A stretch of DNA of 64,000 nt, from the NCBI RefSeq assembly GCF_009727055.1, contig NC_052354.1, positions 53,118,960 through 53,182,959 of the forward strand, in the 5' to 3' direction. Made by a program: the position numbers and the translations under genes. How positions within the stretch are numbered: position 1 is the first letter of the stretch; every line of letters begins with the position of its first letter. The notes beneath the pieces are model-generated. The model had not been told where the DNA came from and did not search any database. It was given only the letters and a program-made list of their open reading frames with translations. The stretch comes from Benincasa hispida. Taxonomy: Eukaryota; Streptophyta; Magnoliopsida; Cucurbitales; Cucurbitaceae. Below are positions 35,401 through 44,960 of the stretch, piece by piece.

Positions 35401-37568
35401 GTGTCATTTTCCTTTCTAATTTTCTTCTGGTATGTCTTTGGCAGCTGGTAGAGTTGTTAGATACCCCATTGCATAACTACTTCAGCCAGCATGATTGCTT
35501 GAATTATTTCTTTTGCTTCCGTTGGGTTCTCATACAGTTCAAAAGGTCAGGATCATATCACCTGTATCTGCACTTTTTTTCCCTTTTAAAGCTGGAATAC
35601 TGGTCATATCTTGGTTATATTTTTACCCTGGATCATTGTACAAATTCTCTCCACTATCCTTTCGTTTGTTAATTGATTACTATTAGTATCTGTCCACATT
35701 ATGAATCTCTGTAGTGGGGGGCTTAAGAAATGTGCTTAAGAAAGTAAGATACAGTACTCAGATCAGTCTGAAACAGAAAGTTTTGGTTTGAGCAACATGT
35801 ACTACATACTATACTGGCTGTCTGTAAACCAAAAAAATTGGGCCTCCAAAGTATCAATACTACAAGATGAAAGTACATCTACCCTCATCCAATGTAATTC
35901 TAAACTTGGAAAATTTTTTGGATCGGACAGGGAAGGTAAATTGGTTGCAAACAAGTAAAGCCAGCAGCATCAGTTTTATCTGTTGTGCGACCAAGTTTAA
36001 ACTTTTTGTTCTGAAGAAGAAACAATTCATCAGGGCCCCCTTCCAAAGGAGGTACATAAGCCTCTCATGGATAAGAGAGTATTAAAGCTATAGTGATAAT
36101 CAGGGGAGGACATTTAAAACAGAAACAACCAAAAGAATAGCACAAAAGAATCTATCCAAAGAGTGCTCTTTATCTTGAAAGATGCTGCGGTTCCTTGGTT
36201 GAATATGATAAGATTGTTGACAGAGAGGTTCGATACCTTTGAATTTTTGCTGATGTTTTGCATGAATATAGAAATGCAAGCAAAGAAATCACCTTGTGAC
36301 TGAATTTATTCAACAGTTTTACGAATGTTATAATAACCTTGTTTAAAGTGAGTACTGACGGGAAATTACCATTTGAGTAGACATGACATACATGACTACT
36401 GCCATTGTGTGGATTGAGAAGAATTGGGCGGATTGTCAAGCATTCTGATTTGTGAGAAGGACCAGGTAAGTTGGGTAAAGAAGAGTAATCAATTCACATT
36501 AAGCAGCGCATGTCCGACCTCACTATCAATGGACTAGCACTACCAGGAAAGGAACCAATTATCACCTTCAATCGATAAACAGCAAATTATATGTGATGCT
36601 ATTGAGATGGATATCTAAGTATTCTTATCGAATGCCACAGGCAATTTCGACAATTAAGCAACTCAGAAAAGGCTGGATAATAGTTATAATTTACATTGCT
36701 ATAGTATTAGTTGTGATTGCATAGTTTGGTTAAAAGATTGTTCCACTAGTACTTAGAAAACCAAGTTTGACAACATTCCGGTACAAAAATTTCTACCCTG
36801 TTCTCTATATCTTCATTTGAAGAATTTGAAAATATTTGCCCAAAGAGCATAATGATACTTTTAGAAAGAGATTGATCTCCAGACCCCTAAGTGTTAAAAA
36901 AACTGCAAAGCATTCACGAGTCAGCAGCATTCTGTAGGCAACTTAACTACTCATGAACATCAGCATCTTAAAGATGTTTAATTTATCAAATTTAACTGAA
37001 TATCATGCCCCTAATTCTCTGCTTATAATTTAGCTGGCTTCCCTCCAAGGAAGGCCAAACCACCACTTTGTATCATAGGCTAACTTCATACTTCAAAAAT
37101 TTCTTTGAGTTGCTCCATGTGCTGATTTTGTATTATCATTTTAATAGAGTTATATATCTCATTTTATGCCAAAACACTTCTTTTGATCGAGAATTAGTTT
37201 CTCATGGATTCTCTCTTAATTATCGTTCTTTATTCACTTACAGAGAATTTGAATACGAAAAGGTCATGCATCTATGGGAGGTATTATGGACTCATTATCC
37301 ATCTGAGCACCTGCATCTGTACATTTGTGTTGCGGTCTTGAAGCGCTATCGTAGCAAGATAATGGGGGAGCAGATGGACTTTGACACGCTCTTGAAATTT
37401 ATTAATGAGTTGAGTGGTCACATTGACCTTGATGCTGCCATCAGGGATGCAGAGGCTTTATGTGTATGTGCTGGAGAGAATGGTGCAGCTAACATCCCTC
37501 CTGGAACCCCTCCCTCATTGCCATTGGATGATGGTTCATATTACATTCAGCAAGATGAAGTCTTATAG
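17455..37568 (+). CDS. RabGAP/TBC-domain protein (TBC1D15/GYP7-like), 15 exons
   Basis: The TBC domain stimulates GTP hydrolysis by Rab GTPases in vesicle traffic. CDS exons: 17455-17517, 17656-17829, 17955-18006, 18092-18199, 24203-24287, 25104-25158, 25331-25729, 27238-27297, 29099-29197, 29420-29530, 30277-30348, 30449-30565, 32732-32881, 35445-35545, 37244-37568. They total 1,971 nt, stay in frame and give 656 residues; all introns are GT-AG. The start gives [20 protein letters not shown]. Residues about 40-200 resemble the N-terminal Rab-binding (DUF3548-type) domain, and 200-310 form a polar linker. The TBC domain covers about 345-610. Both catalytic fingers are present: IxxDxxR at I422-D425-R428 and YxQ at Y463-C464-Q465. 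Large introns (4, 7, 8, 12, 13, 14) hold transposon debris but splice sites are intact. The family is secure; the Rab substrate is unknown. Confidence 0.95.
19297..19645. repeat. MITE-like inverted-repeat element in TBC intron 4
   Basis: The left edge (ACCCTTAAAAGTGTTCAATT then AGGTTCTTA, from about 19305) is mirrored by the right edge (TAGGACCTAATTGAGAAGTT, then ACACTAGGGATAAAAATG, up to about 19637), giving imperfect terminal inverted repeats of about 40 bp. No transposase is encoded. The exact ends and target duplication are not resolved. Confidence 0.5.
19780..21005 (+). pseudogene. LINE reverse transcriptase 3' fragment (copy 1) in TBC intron 4
   Basis: Broken frames spell the end of a plant L1-type RT and its downstream region. 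They include [20 protein letters not shown] (near 19828-19887), [26 protein letters not shown] (about 20022-20080), [19 protein letters not shown] (about 20130-20187) and ATF-type blocks to [16 protein letters not shown] (about 20435-20485). It goes on to a zf-RVT-like end ([15 protein letters not shown], near 20680). Stops and frameshifts occur throughout, and the 5' half and 3' tail are missing. A 43-bp stretch at 19949-20034 is tandemly duplicated. Confidence 0.85.
19949..20034. repeat. Tandem duplication inside the LINE fragment
   Basis: CTATGTGGAAGAAAGGCTTT plus a T/C tract and CTAAAGCAGGTAGG occurs twice, at about 19950-19994 and 19994-20034. The two units differ mainly in the length of the T-run. 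It repeats the conserved WKKGF..KAGR block of the RT and points to a replication slip after insertion. Confidence 0.8.
21009..21185. repeat. Foldback-like cluster of inverted blocks around a perfect 20-bp palindrome
   Basis: The palindrome CATGCTAAAGCTTTAGCATG occupies 21117-21136. To its left lie GAATTGTTGAACG (21009-21021), AAGGGAAATAG (21022-21032) and CTACAGTTTATC (21059-21070). To its right lie the exact reverse complements in the same left-to-right order, at 21137-21149, 21149-21159 and 21174-21185. The arms therefore do not nest as a simple hairpin. It sits at the junction of a plus-strand and a minus-strand LINE fragment. Confidence 0.8.
21160..21485 (-). pseudogene. LINE C-terminal fragment, antisense
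   Basis: On the minus strand the frames read [25 protein letters not shown], then SISWCK and NYSLSSL. This matches the end of plant LINE ORF2 after the zf-RVT domain (the LW.IWLERN...WC block). It is opposite in orientation to the LINE pieces on both sides, with a frame change at about 21200-21230. It lies in TBC intron 4. Confidence 0.7.
21486..23077 (+). pseudogene. LINE ORF2 3' part with 3' UTR and poly(A) tail (copy 2)
   Basis: It begins within the RT C-terminal block ([20 protein letters not shown] then MSNFLMP, about 21495-21575). It continues through zf-RVT sequence ([20 protein letters not shown] near 22170-22240; [16 protein letters not shown] near 22270-22318) and ends with [20 protein letters not shown], then [20 protein letters not shown] (about 22580-22730). 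A 3' UTR of about 300 bp follows, ending in an A17 tract (23061-23077). The 5' truncation and A-tail are typical of target-primed reverse transcription. Stops near 21650 and 22408 show that it is dead. Confidence 0.85.
23078..23290 (+). pseudogene. SART3/PRP24-like HAT-repeat gene fragment
   Basis: Right after the LINE A-tail the frame reads [20 protein letters not shown], then [20 protein letters not shown]. After a frameshift near 23200 it reads [18 protein letters not shown] (about 23224-23277). This resembles the half-a-TPR (HAT) region of plant SART3/PRP24-type U4/U6 snRNP recycling factors. It covers only about 65 residues, has no start or stop and is frameshifted, so it is a captured or retroposed fragment. 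The identification is from memory of the family. Confidence 0.55.
23291..23562 (+). other. T-rich A-tailed tail after the SART3-like piece
   Basis: About 270 bp of T-rich, UTR-like sequence ends in an A13 run (23550-23562). Its last part (GTAATTTGAGCCTTAGTTTC then ATTTCAATTAAAA) resembles the LINE 3' ends seen at 31345-31405. It probably marks the 3' end of a second retroposition event that includes the SART3-like fragment. Confidence 0.45.
23565..23740 (-). pseudogene. LINE zf-RVT fragment, antisense
   Basis: The minus-strand frame reads [20 protein letters not shown], then [15 protein letters not shown]. The W....N...RLQRR...CC.LC...EE...H pattern is the zinc-finger-like RVT end domain of plant LINEs. 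It starts at the A-run of the preceding piece and has lost both ends. It lies in TBC intron 4. Confidence 0.65.
26560..26850 (-). mobile_element. LINE 3' terminus remnant, antisense, in TBC intron 7
   Basis: Read on the minus strand, a T-rich segment with a short open frame ([16 protein letters not shown]) leads to GTGTCTCTTGAGCATTAG, then CTTTTCATCAAAGAAAG. This is the same 3'-end signature as the LINE tails at 31345-31405. No full domain remains. Confidence 0.45.
27411..27411. other. Ambiguous base (N) before a C-run
   Basis: The only N noticed in the window precedes CCCCCCCGTCCCCC in TBC intron 8. It is most likely a sequencing or assembly ambiguity at a homopolymer and not biological. 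Confidence 0.95.
28085..28300 (-). mobile_element. Possible LINE 3' terminus, antisense, in TBC intron 8
   Basis: On the minus strand TGTATCTCTTGAACATTTAT is followed by a T-rich stretch and CACAATATAATGAGAAATG. This resembles the CTCTTGAGCATTAG...TTTCATTATATCAATGAAA tail of the LINE family here. The similarity is short and there is no coding support. Confidence 0.3.
28330..28600 (+). pseudogene. LINE C-terminal fragment in TBC intron 8
   Basis: The frame around 28418-28500 reads [20 protein letters not shown], matching the aILWGIW.ERN block that follows zf-RVT in plant LINEs. A following frame reads [20 protein letters not shown] (about 28505-28565). It is frameshifted and lacks the catalytic RT region. 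Confidence 0.6.
30700..31405 (+). mobile_element. LINE 3' UTR in TBC intron 12, split by a hAT-type MITE
   Basis: The stretch 30700-30849 (T-rich, with CTTTACAAGTTGTAGTCTTG) and the stretch 31295-31405 (TTTTGAGCATTAGCCTCTTT, then CATTATATCAATGAAAAG and an A7 run) look like one LINE 3' end. The 429-bp element at 30858-31286 separates them. The A-run at about 31399 would be the tail. No ORF2 sequence is left upstream. Confidence 0.55.
30858..31286. mobile_element. hAT-type MITE with perfect 8-bp TSD in TBC intron 12
   Basis: The ends are CAGTG...CACTG, with short inverted repeats continuing as CTTTAA / TTTAAAG. They are flanked by a perfect 8-bp direct duplication GATGTATT (30850-30857 and 31287-31294), as expected for hAT elements. 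The interior has GC-rich GCGCC/AGGCG-type motifs near both ends (CGCGCCTAGGCTCAAGGCG near 30895) and an A-run near 31195-31210. There is no transposase. It sits inside a LINE 3' UTR, so it inserted later. Confidence 0.88.
31869..32030 (-). pseudogene. ndhH: Plastid ndhH 5' fragment (NUPT) in TBC intron 12
   Basis: The minus-strand frame [45 protein letters not shown] and EKI is the N-terminus of the chloroplast NAD(P)H dehydrogenase subunit H. Substitutions such as PQLIR for the usual LRLIV and DYEP for DCEP mark decay. After EKI the sequence is no longer ndhH; a short open extension of unrelated residues follows. About 162 bp of plastid DNA was therefore transferred and kept in an intron, antisense to the host gene. 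It cannot make NdhH. Confidence 0.8.
32882..37243 (+). other. TBC introns 13 and 14, content
   Basis: Intron 13 (32882-35444) and intron 14 (35546-37243) flank exon 14 (35445-35545). They hold no recognisable gene. Intron 13 has a mixed-composition stretch (33060-33720) without a convincing protein match, a T21-type run near 33970 and a (GT)n microsatellite at 34278-34294. Intron 14 shows nothing I can name. Confidence 0.5.
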
Positions 37569-38144
37569 AGATATTCATTCTATTCCTTGTTGATTAACAA
37601 GCCCTGGTAGTCCAATATATTGGAAAACAAAGAATTGCGCATCTGTTAAGTAGCTTAATTTTGTAGGAAAGTATGGATTTTTAAATTTTCCATGGTATCA
37701 ATCTATCATATTATATGAATGTTCCATGATCTCTGACGAGCAGGCAAGTATTATTGTTCAGTCAACTTCCAGAAGGAAATGCACAGAAGCGTTTCACTTG
37801 AACTGGATAAGTCATTTGTGTTCCCCCAACATTTACCACTTTTTATTTATTTATTTATTTTATACATATAATAGAAATAATGATATCTAGAATATAAAGG
37901 TCATGTTCAACTACCATGCTGTAATATTTGGTAGATTCCAAGATGTTTTTTGAAAGTGCAGTTCTGATTGCTAGATTACAATGTGTAGTGACAAGTAGCT
38001 CAAAGGGTAAAGGAAAAGGTTTCCTTGAATTTGAAGCTTTCGTCCCAAATCTTAAAAAGAGGTGGCAATTTACCATCTTACTGGGTGGAAAGAATAAGAA
38101 GCCTACCTGAGCATGTGGTTTCTCAAAATCTAATGAATTACAAG
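37569..38144. other. Intergenic spacer between convergent TBC and MYB genes
   Basis: This 576-bp stretch must hold the 3' UTRs of both genes. A TTTATTTATTTATTTA run at about 37843-37862 offers AATAAA-type polyadenylation signals on the minus strand for the MYB transcript. No coding frame is convincing; 37928-38110 is open but shows no family pattern. Confidence 0.5.
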
Positions 38145-39168
38145 TTACATGTTGTCCAGTGATGCATCAACACTACTGCATCCAAATGCTTCAAACAGGA
38201 ACAAAGGATCAAGGTGGTCAAAGTAAGGCTCGTCGTCAAAATTAAATGCCACGTTATTTGCCGCAACCATTGGAGAGTTTATATTATAATGAGAACTTAT
38301 GTCATCAATTTTCCAAGGATCTGTAACTTCTCTGTTCTCTTCTTGGTTCCTTCTCTGTGTATCATGAGCCAAATTTGTCCCGTTGTCACTGCATATTGGT
38401 GGTTGAGGATAACCAGTCTGATTGATAACTTTCTTCTGTTTCTTATTATTCCCATCATCATCGTTGTCATCATCATTTTTCTTGCAGCTGTTCGAGGCAT
38501 TAGCTTTTCTTTTGTCTTGCAGGCCATTCTTGTTTAAATGGGTATTCCAGTAGTTCTTCACCTCATTATCAGTTCGACCAGGAAGCCGACCAGCAATCAA
38601 TGACCATCTGATGGAAGAAGTAACACAGTTGAAATTATCCAAACATTCAGCAAGTATGTTCTCTTTACAGTAAGTATTGATTAAACTTTATAGAGGTTAA
38701 ATGCAATACAAACCGACCTGTTGCCTAAAAGTTTATGCATACGGATAATTAGATCCTCTTCCTCTTTGGACATCCCCCCACGTTTTATATTAGGCCTGAG
38801 GTAATTCTTCCATCTCAGCCTACAGCTTTTCCCACCTCGCATCAAACCTAAGAGACGGGGGAGGAGAGCGCACGCACACATAAATGAAAATTATAATTCC
38901 TGATATATGCATAACATGATTTAAAAAATCTTCATCTCACTGTGTGCTATAGAGTTCTGTGAAAGATGAATCGTAGCCAACCATGCACGTTTTATGTCAG
39001 TTATTAAAGATAGTCTTAGAGAAATTTTTGTTTTTTACCTGATTCCTGGGAGACAGTTGCCCAATTCCCTTCACCATGAGTTTCCACATAGTTTCTGAGG
39101 ATCAAATCTTCTTCTGGTTTCCACAAATTTTTCTTCGGCTGTTGCTTCATCGCTTTACTTTCCTCCAT
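38145..39168 (-). CDS. MYB82: R2R3-MYB transcription factor, MYB82-like, 3 exons
   Basis: A nuclear DNA-binding regulator. CDS exons on the minus strand: 39168-39039, 38847-38718 and 38607-38145, with GT-AG introns in the standard R2R3-MYB positions; 723 nt give 240 residues. The start is [21 protein letters not shown]2 (about residues 14-65) has the tryptophans of [16 protein letters not shown] and LRWKNYL. R3 (about 67-116) has [20 protein letters not shown] and ends NYWNTHLNK; its first position lacks the usual W, as in most plant R3 repeats. The motif D-L-x2-R-x3-L-x6-L-x3-R in R3 is the bHLH-interaction signature. The R2R3 block is closest to Arabidopsis MYB82 ([27 protein letters not shown]). 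The C-terminus has an acidic Asn/Asp/Lys stretch and ends near [10 protein letters not shown]. The MYB82 link, and so a trichome role, is from memory and needs a tree. Confidence 0.93.
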
Positions 39169-39244
39169 CACTCTTTCCTCTTTTCAGGTTGGTGACAATA
39201 CCACTTACAGGGTGTAATGATGGTTACCATGATTGGATTCTTTC

Positions 39245-39252
39245 TATATATG
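39245..39252 (-). promoter_or_regulatory. Candidate TATA box of the MYB gene
   Basis: CATATATA on the minus strand lies about 80 bp upstream of the MYB start codon, a suitable distance for a short leader. No other TATA match is closer. Confidence 0.5.
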
Positions 39253-40729
39253 ACAGCAAAATGGGCACCCAGCGCTGTCATATATTACTCGCAGAATGTT
39301 GCAATGTTGGGTCATGCATGCATTATCATTACAATCTTTGCGCTGGTGGATTGACGTGAGGGCCCTGGTTTGCTAAAAGCGTATCTGCCTGCTTCTGAAT
39401 CAAGACAGGTATCTCTCTACTTGATAGAAGATTATTGAGCTAAAAAATAAATACTATTTTTAGAGTATAAAACAGAGGGAAGTCTAGTTTGGCCCTTATT
39501 GACAGGAGGCGTTTAATTTGAAACGAAATGGTTTCATTATAAGTTTTTGAAAAACATGACTCGTTTGTTCCATAACATGTCATTATAAGTTTGTCTGGGA
39601 TTTGCTTGGTTTTCCGGTTAGAATATGATGGGAGTGATTTTTTTTTATTTTTTATGTTTGAATTAATGAGAAATGAGAATTATTGTTAGATATACACCTA
39701 GACAAAACGGATGAACTTGAGTTTGTTTTTAACTGAATAGTTTTAAGATTTTGTTTTATAGAACAATTTAATTTTTCCCCTTTGGATTGTGTATACATAT
39801 CGCTCCATTTCATATCATTGTTCACCACCCTTCTCCCGAGAATAAAAATTGTATGCGTGTGGGGGCATAAGGTCTAAATTTTTTCTAGAAAGTTTTTGTC
39901 TAAAAAGATAAAAGTTTAAGCAAATCTTCAACTTTTTTTTTTTTTAATCTCCGTTTTCCAATGCTGTTTAGGTTATATTTCAATTTGTGCATTTGAACTT
40001 TCACTCCTTATTTATAAATTCCTTTATTTTAGTTTGATCTTGAACTCTGTGTAAAAGTTGTCAAGTCTCTTTAATGCCTGCACAAATGGCATTTTTTTTA
40101 ATGAAAATGGTTGGGGCAAATTCTTTATAAAATCTAAAGATTGAAAATAAATAAATAAATAAATGAAGACGACCATAAGAATAAGTAAAGAAATAAAATC
40201 GAATCAAATAAACAAAGAACGACAATAAAATTTTAGACCCTATTCATTTTTGTTATCGGTCATGTGAAGGAAGGTACTAGAGCTATTCTACCTGGAGGCT
40301 TAAGTATTTAACAAGCTTTCTTGAGCGAGGCACTCAGAGATAAAAAATGGCAGCTTTTGCTGGAGGAAGCAAGCAGCCAATTGGGTCATCGTCTTGAGGT
40401 ACGTACAAGTTTGGAAAGAAAAATAATTGAAGTTTTCTGTGTGTCCATTGGCATAATAGATAGGTACCGCGACAGAATAGACTGATATGATTTATCACAA
40501 TTTTTTTTTCTATTGATTATCTGCCTGCAGGCTGCACCACAGGCTACACCGTGTTGTCCCTCATCACTGTTATTTTTTTTTTTCTCCTTTTGCACCTACC
40601 TGCCTGCTTCTTCTCCATATCAGGTACACCCACACTCCATTCCCACTTAGAATTAGCATTTCCAAATTATCGGTTAACAAGGGCTGGCTTGTTTTTTATT
40701 TGTGGTTTGTTGTTTTTTGTGGTTTTGAA

Positions 40730-41060
40730 GGGGACTTTGATAACTATTTCTTCTTTATGGATTTTTAGGAAGTAAACTACAAATTTGTTTAAAAAATCTA
40801 AACTTCAAAAAGTGGTGAATAGGTTTTTCAATTTTCAATTTTGTGTCTAAAAGGTAGTTGAACTTTAAAATGTCTAATAGTTTCATGAACTTTTTTATCT
40901 TTTTCTTTAAAGAGGGGTGAAAGGGGTTTTGATAACTATTTCGTGTTTATGGGTTTTTTTTAGGAGTAAACTACAAATTTACTTCGGGAACTTTTGAACT
41001 TTTTAAGTATTCTGTTAAAGGATCTAAACTTTAAAAAGTGTCTAATAGATTTTTGAAGAG
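40730..41060. repeat. Degenerate direct repeats flanking the MITE
   Basis: The unit TTTGATAACTATTTC, then AGTAAACTACAAATTT, then GTCTAATAG occurs from about 40737 and again from about 40930. A third partial copy follows the MITE at about 41370-41440 (TTTTCAATTTTGTGTCTAAA, also at about 40833). Confidence 0.55.
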
Positions 41061-41362
41061 CAAATTGAAAAAATTATTCCTAAAGTATGGTGGTAGTTGC
41101 AATTATACTTTTAAACTTTCAAATCTAAAAATTGAGCCCTCAAACTTATACAATTGTTAAAATTTGACCCTCAAACTTGTATAATTGTATAAGTTTTAGG
41201 GTTCAATTTTTTTCATTTGTGGGTTCAATTTCTATGATTATTGTAAGATTGAGGGTTCAGTTTTAACATTTTTAGAAATTTAGAGGCCCAATTTTTACCT
41301 TTCAAAGTTTAAAAGTGCAATTATAACTACCACCATACTATAAGTGTTGTTTTTGCAATTTG
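41061..41362. repeat. MITE with ~70-90-bp terminal inverted repeats
   Basis: The left arm starts CAAATTG and includes AAAGTATGGTGGTAGTT, then ACTTTTAAACTTTCAAA. The right arm is its reverse complement with few changes (TTTAAAAGTGCAATTATAAC then TACCACCATACT, ending CAATTTG). The total is 302 bp with no coding capacity. The target duplication is unclear because the surrounding DNA is itself repetitive. Confidence 0.8.
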
Positions 41363-42155
41363 TCTGATTTTTTTAATTTTCAATTTTGTGTCTAAAAGGT
41401 CATTGAATAAAAATATCTAATAGATCATTAAACTTTAAATTTTACGTTTTTTTTTTTTTTTTTTTTGTAGGAATGGTTAAAAAATGAACTTTTTAAATTT
41501 GTCTGAAGGGTTCTGAACTATTGATGGTAGTTCATGCCTTTGTTGTTTGAACTTTGATATTTTAGACCCTTTCATGAGTAAAAAATATCCATTAAAAACT
41601 GTTCATTTTGAACATTTTTTTTAATAACAAAATCACAGTGATGAGGGGGCAGCACTGTGATGGGTTAAAGTGTTTTTTTTTATTCTGTTCTGTAAGCGGG
41701 GTGAAAGGATTTTGAGAACTGTTTTTTGTTTTTGTTTTAATAATTCGTTCCCTTTCTCAAAAAATGGGGAAAATATCCTATTGGTCATTGAGTTTTTGGT
41801 ATAGTTTATATCTAGACTCTAGTTTTTAAATAGTTTTCACTATTTTTTCCTCTATTAAAACTAAAATTACTTATAGATTTTCACGTCATAACTTTGTAAA
41901 TTAATTAACTGAAAGTTGATTCTGAAGACCAAATGTGGAGTATTAATAAGAATTTGGAGGTAAAAGTGTAAAATATTGAAATTCAAGTATAAAATGAAAA
42001 CTAAGCTCAAAATTCAATGGTTAAAATGTTACATTTTGAAATTTATGGACCAAATAGAACTTATTCCATGACTCATTGGTTAAAGTAATATTTTGAAATT
42101 GAAATACCAAATGGGACTAGGTTTGGAACTTACAACCAAAATGTATTTTTTTCAA

Positions 42156-42178
42156 AATAAATAAATAAATAAATAAAA
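42156..42178 (+). repeat. (AAAT)n microsatellite
   Basis: About five to six AAAT units in a row; a simple repeat with no other signal. Confidence 0.8.
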
Positions 42179-42189
42179 TTCTATGATAT

Positions 42190-42370
42190 TTTAGGCAAAA
42201 GCTCAATTGGTTAAGTCATGACCACGAATCAAGTTTGAACTTTTTTCATTCCTATATATTGTTGGAATCTAGAAAAATAATGAAGCACAAATGATCAAAG
42301 TTTGAGTATACAATTCAAACTAGTTAAGACATGATTGATTAAGAGGTCAAAAGTTCAAATTCTTCCGTAT
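42190..42370 (+). repeat. tRNA-derived SINE-like remnants
   Basis: AAGCTCAATTGGTTAAGTCA (from about 42199) followed by CAAGTTTGAAC, and ACTAGTTAAGACATG (from about 42319) followed by GTCAAAAGTTCAAATTC, look like decayed pol III A-box and B-box pairs spaced as in plant tRNA-derived SINEs. Neither has an A-tail or clear ends. Confidence 0.35.
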
Positions 42371-43940
42371 CTCCTACCACTACGATGCAAAATACTAATT
42401 GGCATTTGAGGTTTCATATTTTCTTAAAATGATCGATCCTTCTGTTTAAGTACATTTTACCAGCAAAAAGATATGTTTTATAAATAATAATATTACTAAT
42501 AATAAAAGCTAGAAGAGGTAAAAGGAGCAAATACTTATTTTGGATTGCAAAATAAAAATAAAAAATAAAAAATATTTTAAAAAAGAGTATAATGTGACAA
42601 AATTGTGATTTGACCAGAAATTTTATTGATGGGGTTTTTATCATCGAAGGGGTTGTTAAAGAAGGAAAATTCTAAAAAATAAAGGTAAGAAGTGGAGCTT
42701 AAACTTATTAACCGCTAGGTTAGCTATTGGTTTTAGTACTTGAACCTCCCTCTTGGCTTATATTAAATCCGTCGGTGGGAACAATTAGATGGTGTTAAGA
42801 AATCGACAATCAAAGAAAGCGTAGTTTTAGTTATGTCTAGGAGAATTAGAGAGGTTATATAGTACGTTTTAACAAATTGTTTCAAGCACGACTTTGTATT
42901 TGGTTGTTTGCTCTAGATTCAAGTCATTCCAACCCTTGAATTTTATCAAAATGCATAACAATAGATTCCCATTCTTTAAAAATCTCACCTTTTCATATTC
43001 ATACTCAATACCATACGTTCACTTATATTTAGTACATCGACCTCAATCCTTGTCTCACATTGTTTTTTTCCCTTTTCTTATCTCTCTCCCCAGTCCCCTT
43101 CTATCATATGTTTGTCCTTTTCTTACACACGTGCACACACATTATATAACTTATTTTCCCTCTATTATTTTATATTAGGAATATTAACATAAGTTTAGGC
43201 TTTAGAAACAGTTTAATATAGAAAAACTGATTAATTATTTGATAGTGATCTGATTTTCTACCTTTAAGCCTTTTATTAGGTTTCAGAAATAATGTGCTAT
43301 AAATAATAAAATAGGAATTTGATGGTCGGATTACACAGAGCGTTGTTCAATAATTATCTTTCTCCAAAAAAAAAAAAAAATGTTGTTCAATTATAACTCT
43401 AATTTTCTTTTTCTGCCATGGGATAGCTACCTATTCTTTTCCCACTATCTTTTGTCCCTCCCTTTGCCCAACCGTATCCTATGTTCCATTCCAATAGTTA
43501 TATTGAGTCAAAGAAATAGTGTTTGTTGGGAACTTGGGAAACGATTCCTTCTTGCCTTGGAGGGAAACTGCATTGATTCCATAATATAAATCACTGAAGA
43601 AAAAACAAATCAATGTTTTAAACAAAAGTTTTGATTGCAAAAAATTAAATTAAGTTGTTAGAAAGTCGATTCAAATAGACCTTTAATTTGTTCGAGTCGG
43701 ATTGAATAAAAATGATAAAAAATTGTTATAACTATTTGGGTTCTCTTTGTACTTATATTTCGCAAATTTCGAATACCAATCTTTAATTTGTGACTCGGAT
43801 TGAATAAAAATGACAAAAAAACATAATAACAATTTAGGTTCCCTTTGTAATATTTCGTAAATTTTGAATATCAATCTTATAATTTTGTTTTATGGTGAGA
43901 AAGATGTTTTTAAAATATAAAATAAAATTTGAAAACTAAG

Positions 43941-44458
43941 GTCTCATTTGATAATGACTTTGTTTTTTATTTTTTGTTCTTAAAAATTAAGTATATTTTC
44001 TCTCAATTTTTACAATGGTTTACATTTTGTTAAAGAAAAAAAATTTAGGTCTTAGCCAAATTTTAAAAACAAAAACAAACTTTTAAAAACTATTGTTTTT
44101 AGTTTTTAAAACAATGGTAAAAAATAGATAACAAAGTAAGAAAATTAGGGATAGAAGGGTATTTGGGTATTTATTGGTTTAATTTTTAAAAATGAAAAAT
44201 GAAAAATGAAATGGTTACTTTCACCTTCAAATTTTTTTATTTATTATCTACTTTTCGCCAATTATTTAAAAAAGCAAGTCAAATTTTGAAAACTAAAAAA
44301 AGTAATTTCTAAAATCTTGTTTTTGTTTTTGGAATTTGACTAAAAATTCAATCATTATACTTAAGAAATATGCAAATGATTGTAAGAAAGGGGGAGATAG
44401 GCTTAATTTTTAAAAACAAAAAACGAAATAGTCAACACCAGAAACATAAAGAGGTCTT
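43941..44458. repeat. MITE (copy 1 of a hAT-like family)
   Basis: The left arm reads GGTCTCATTTGATAATGACT, then TTTTTTGTTCTTAAAAATTA. The right arm, reverse-complemented, gives GACCTC and GACTATTTCGTTTTTTG, then TTTTTAAAAATTAAG. These are imperfect inverted repeats of about 90 bp. A related shorter copy lies at 46874-47177. No target duplication was resolved. Confidence 0.6.
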
Positions 44459-44938
44459 ATAATATTTATAAGATACATGAGTTATTCCTCTCATTGTCAA
44501 ATAAATTGATAGAATTTCATGTCTATCAAATACGGTACCAAAGCTTGTGTTCAAATGGGTATTTGGTCCAAAATATAAATTGAGATTGAATTGAAAGAGG
44601 CATAATCTTAGTGGTACGTTGAGAATCCTAATGAAGTGATTTCACAATCTTCATAAGATTTTTTTTTAGTACTATAAGATTGATAAGTTATATTCATCAT
44701 TGATATTGAGATGAAATCTTATGTTTATCTATTATCCTTTATTTTTAGCTTTAGTTTTTTTTTTTAATGCTTTACTTTTAACTTTTATCAATTCAGGTTA
44801 TTTTACCTGTGAAACTTTTGTTCTACCCTATGAATTTTGGCATGGTTGAAAACTCCATTAAACACGTGTAACATTTTAAAAATTAAGGATAAATATTGAA
44901 TGCTAAAAGTTGTCCATTTTTACTCACGTATAAACCAC

Positions 44939-44960
44939 TATTATTATTATTATTATTATT
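44939..44960 (+). repeat. (ATT)n microsatellite
   Basis: Seven to eight ATT units in a row. Confidence 0.85.

Noticed and set aside
38214..38537. Plus-strand 107-codon frame over the MYB C-terminus
   Set aside because: It is antisense to the third MYB exon and lacks any pattern.
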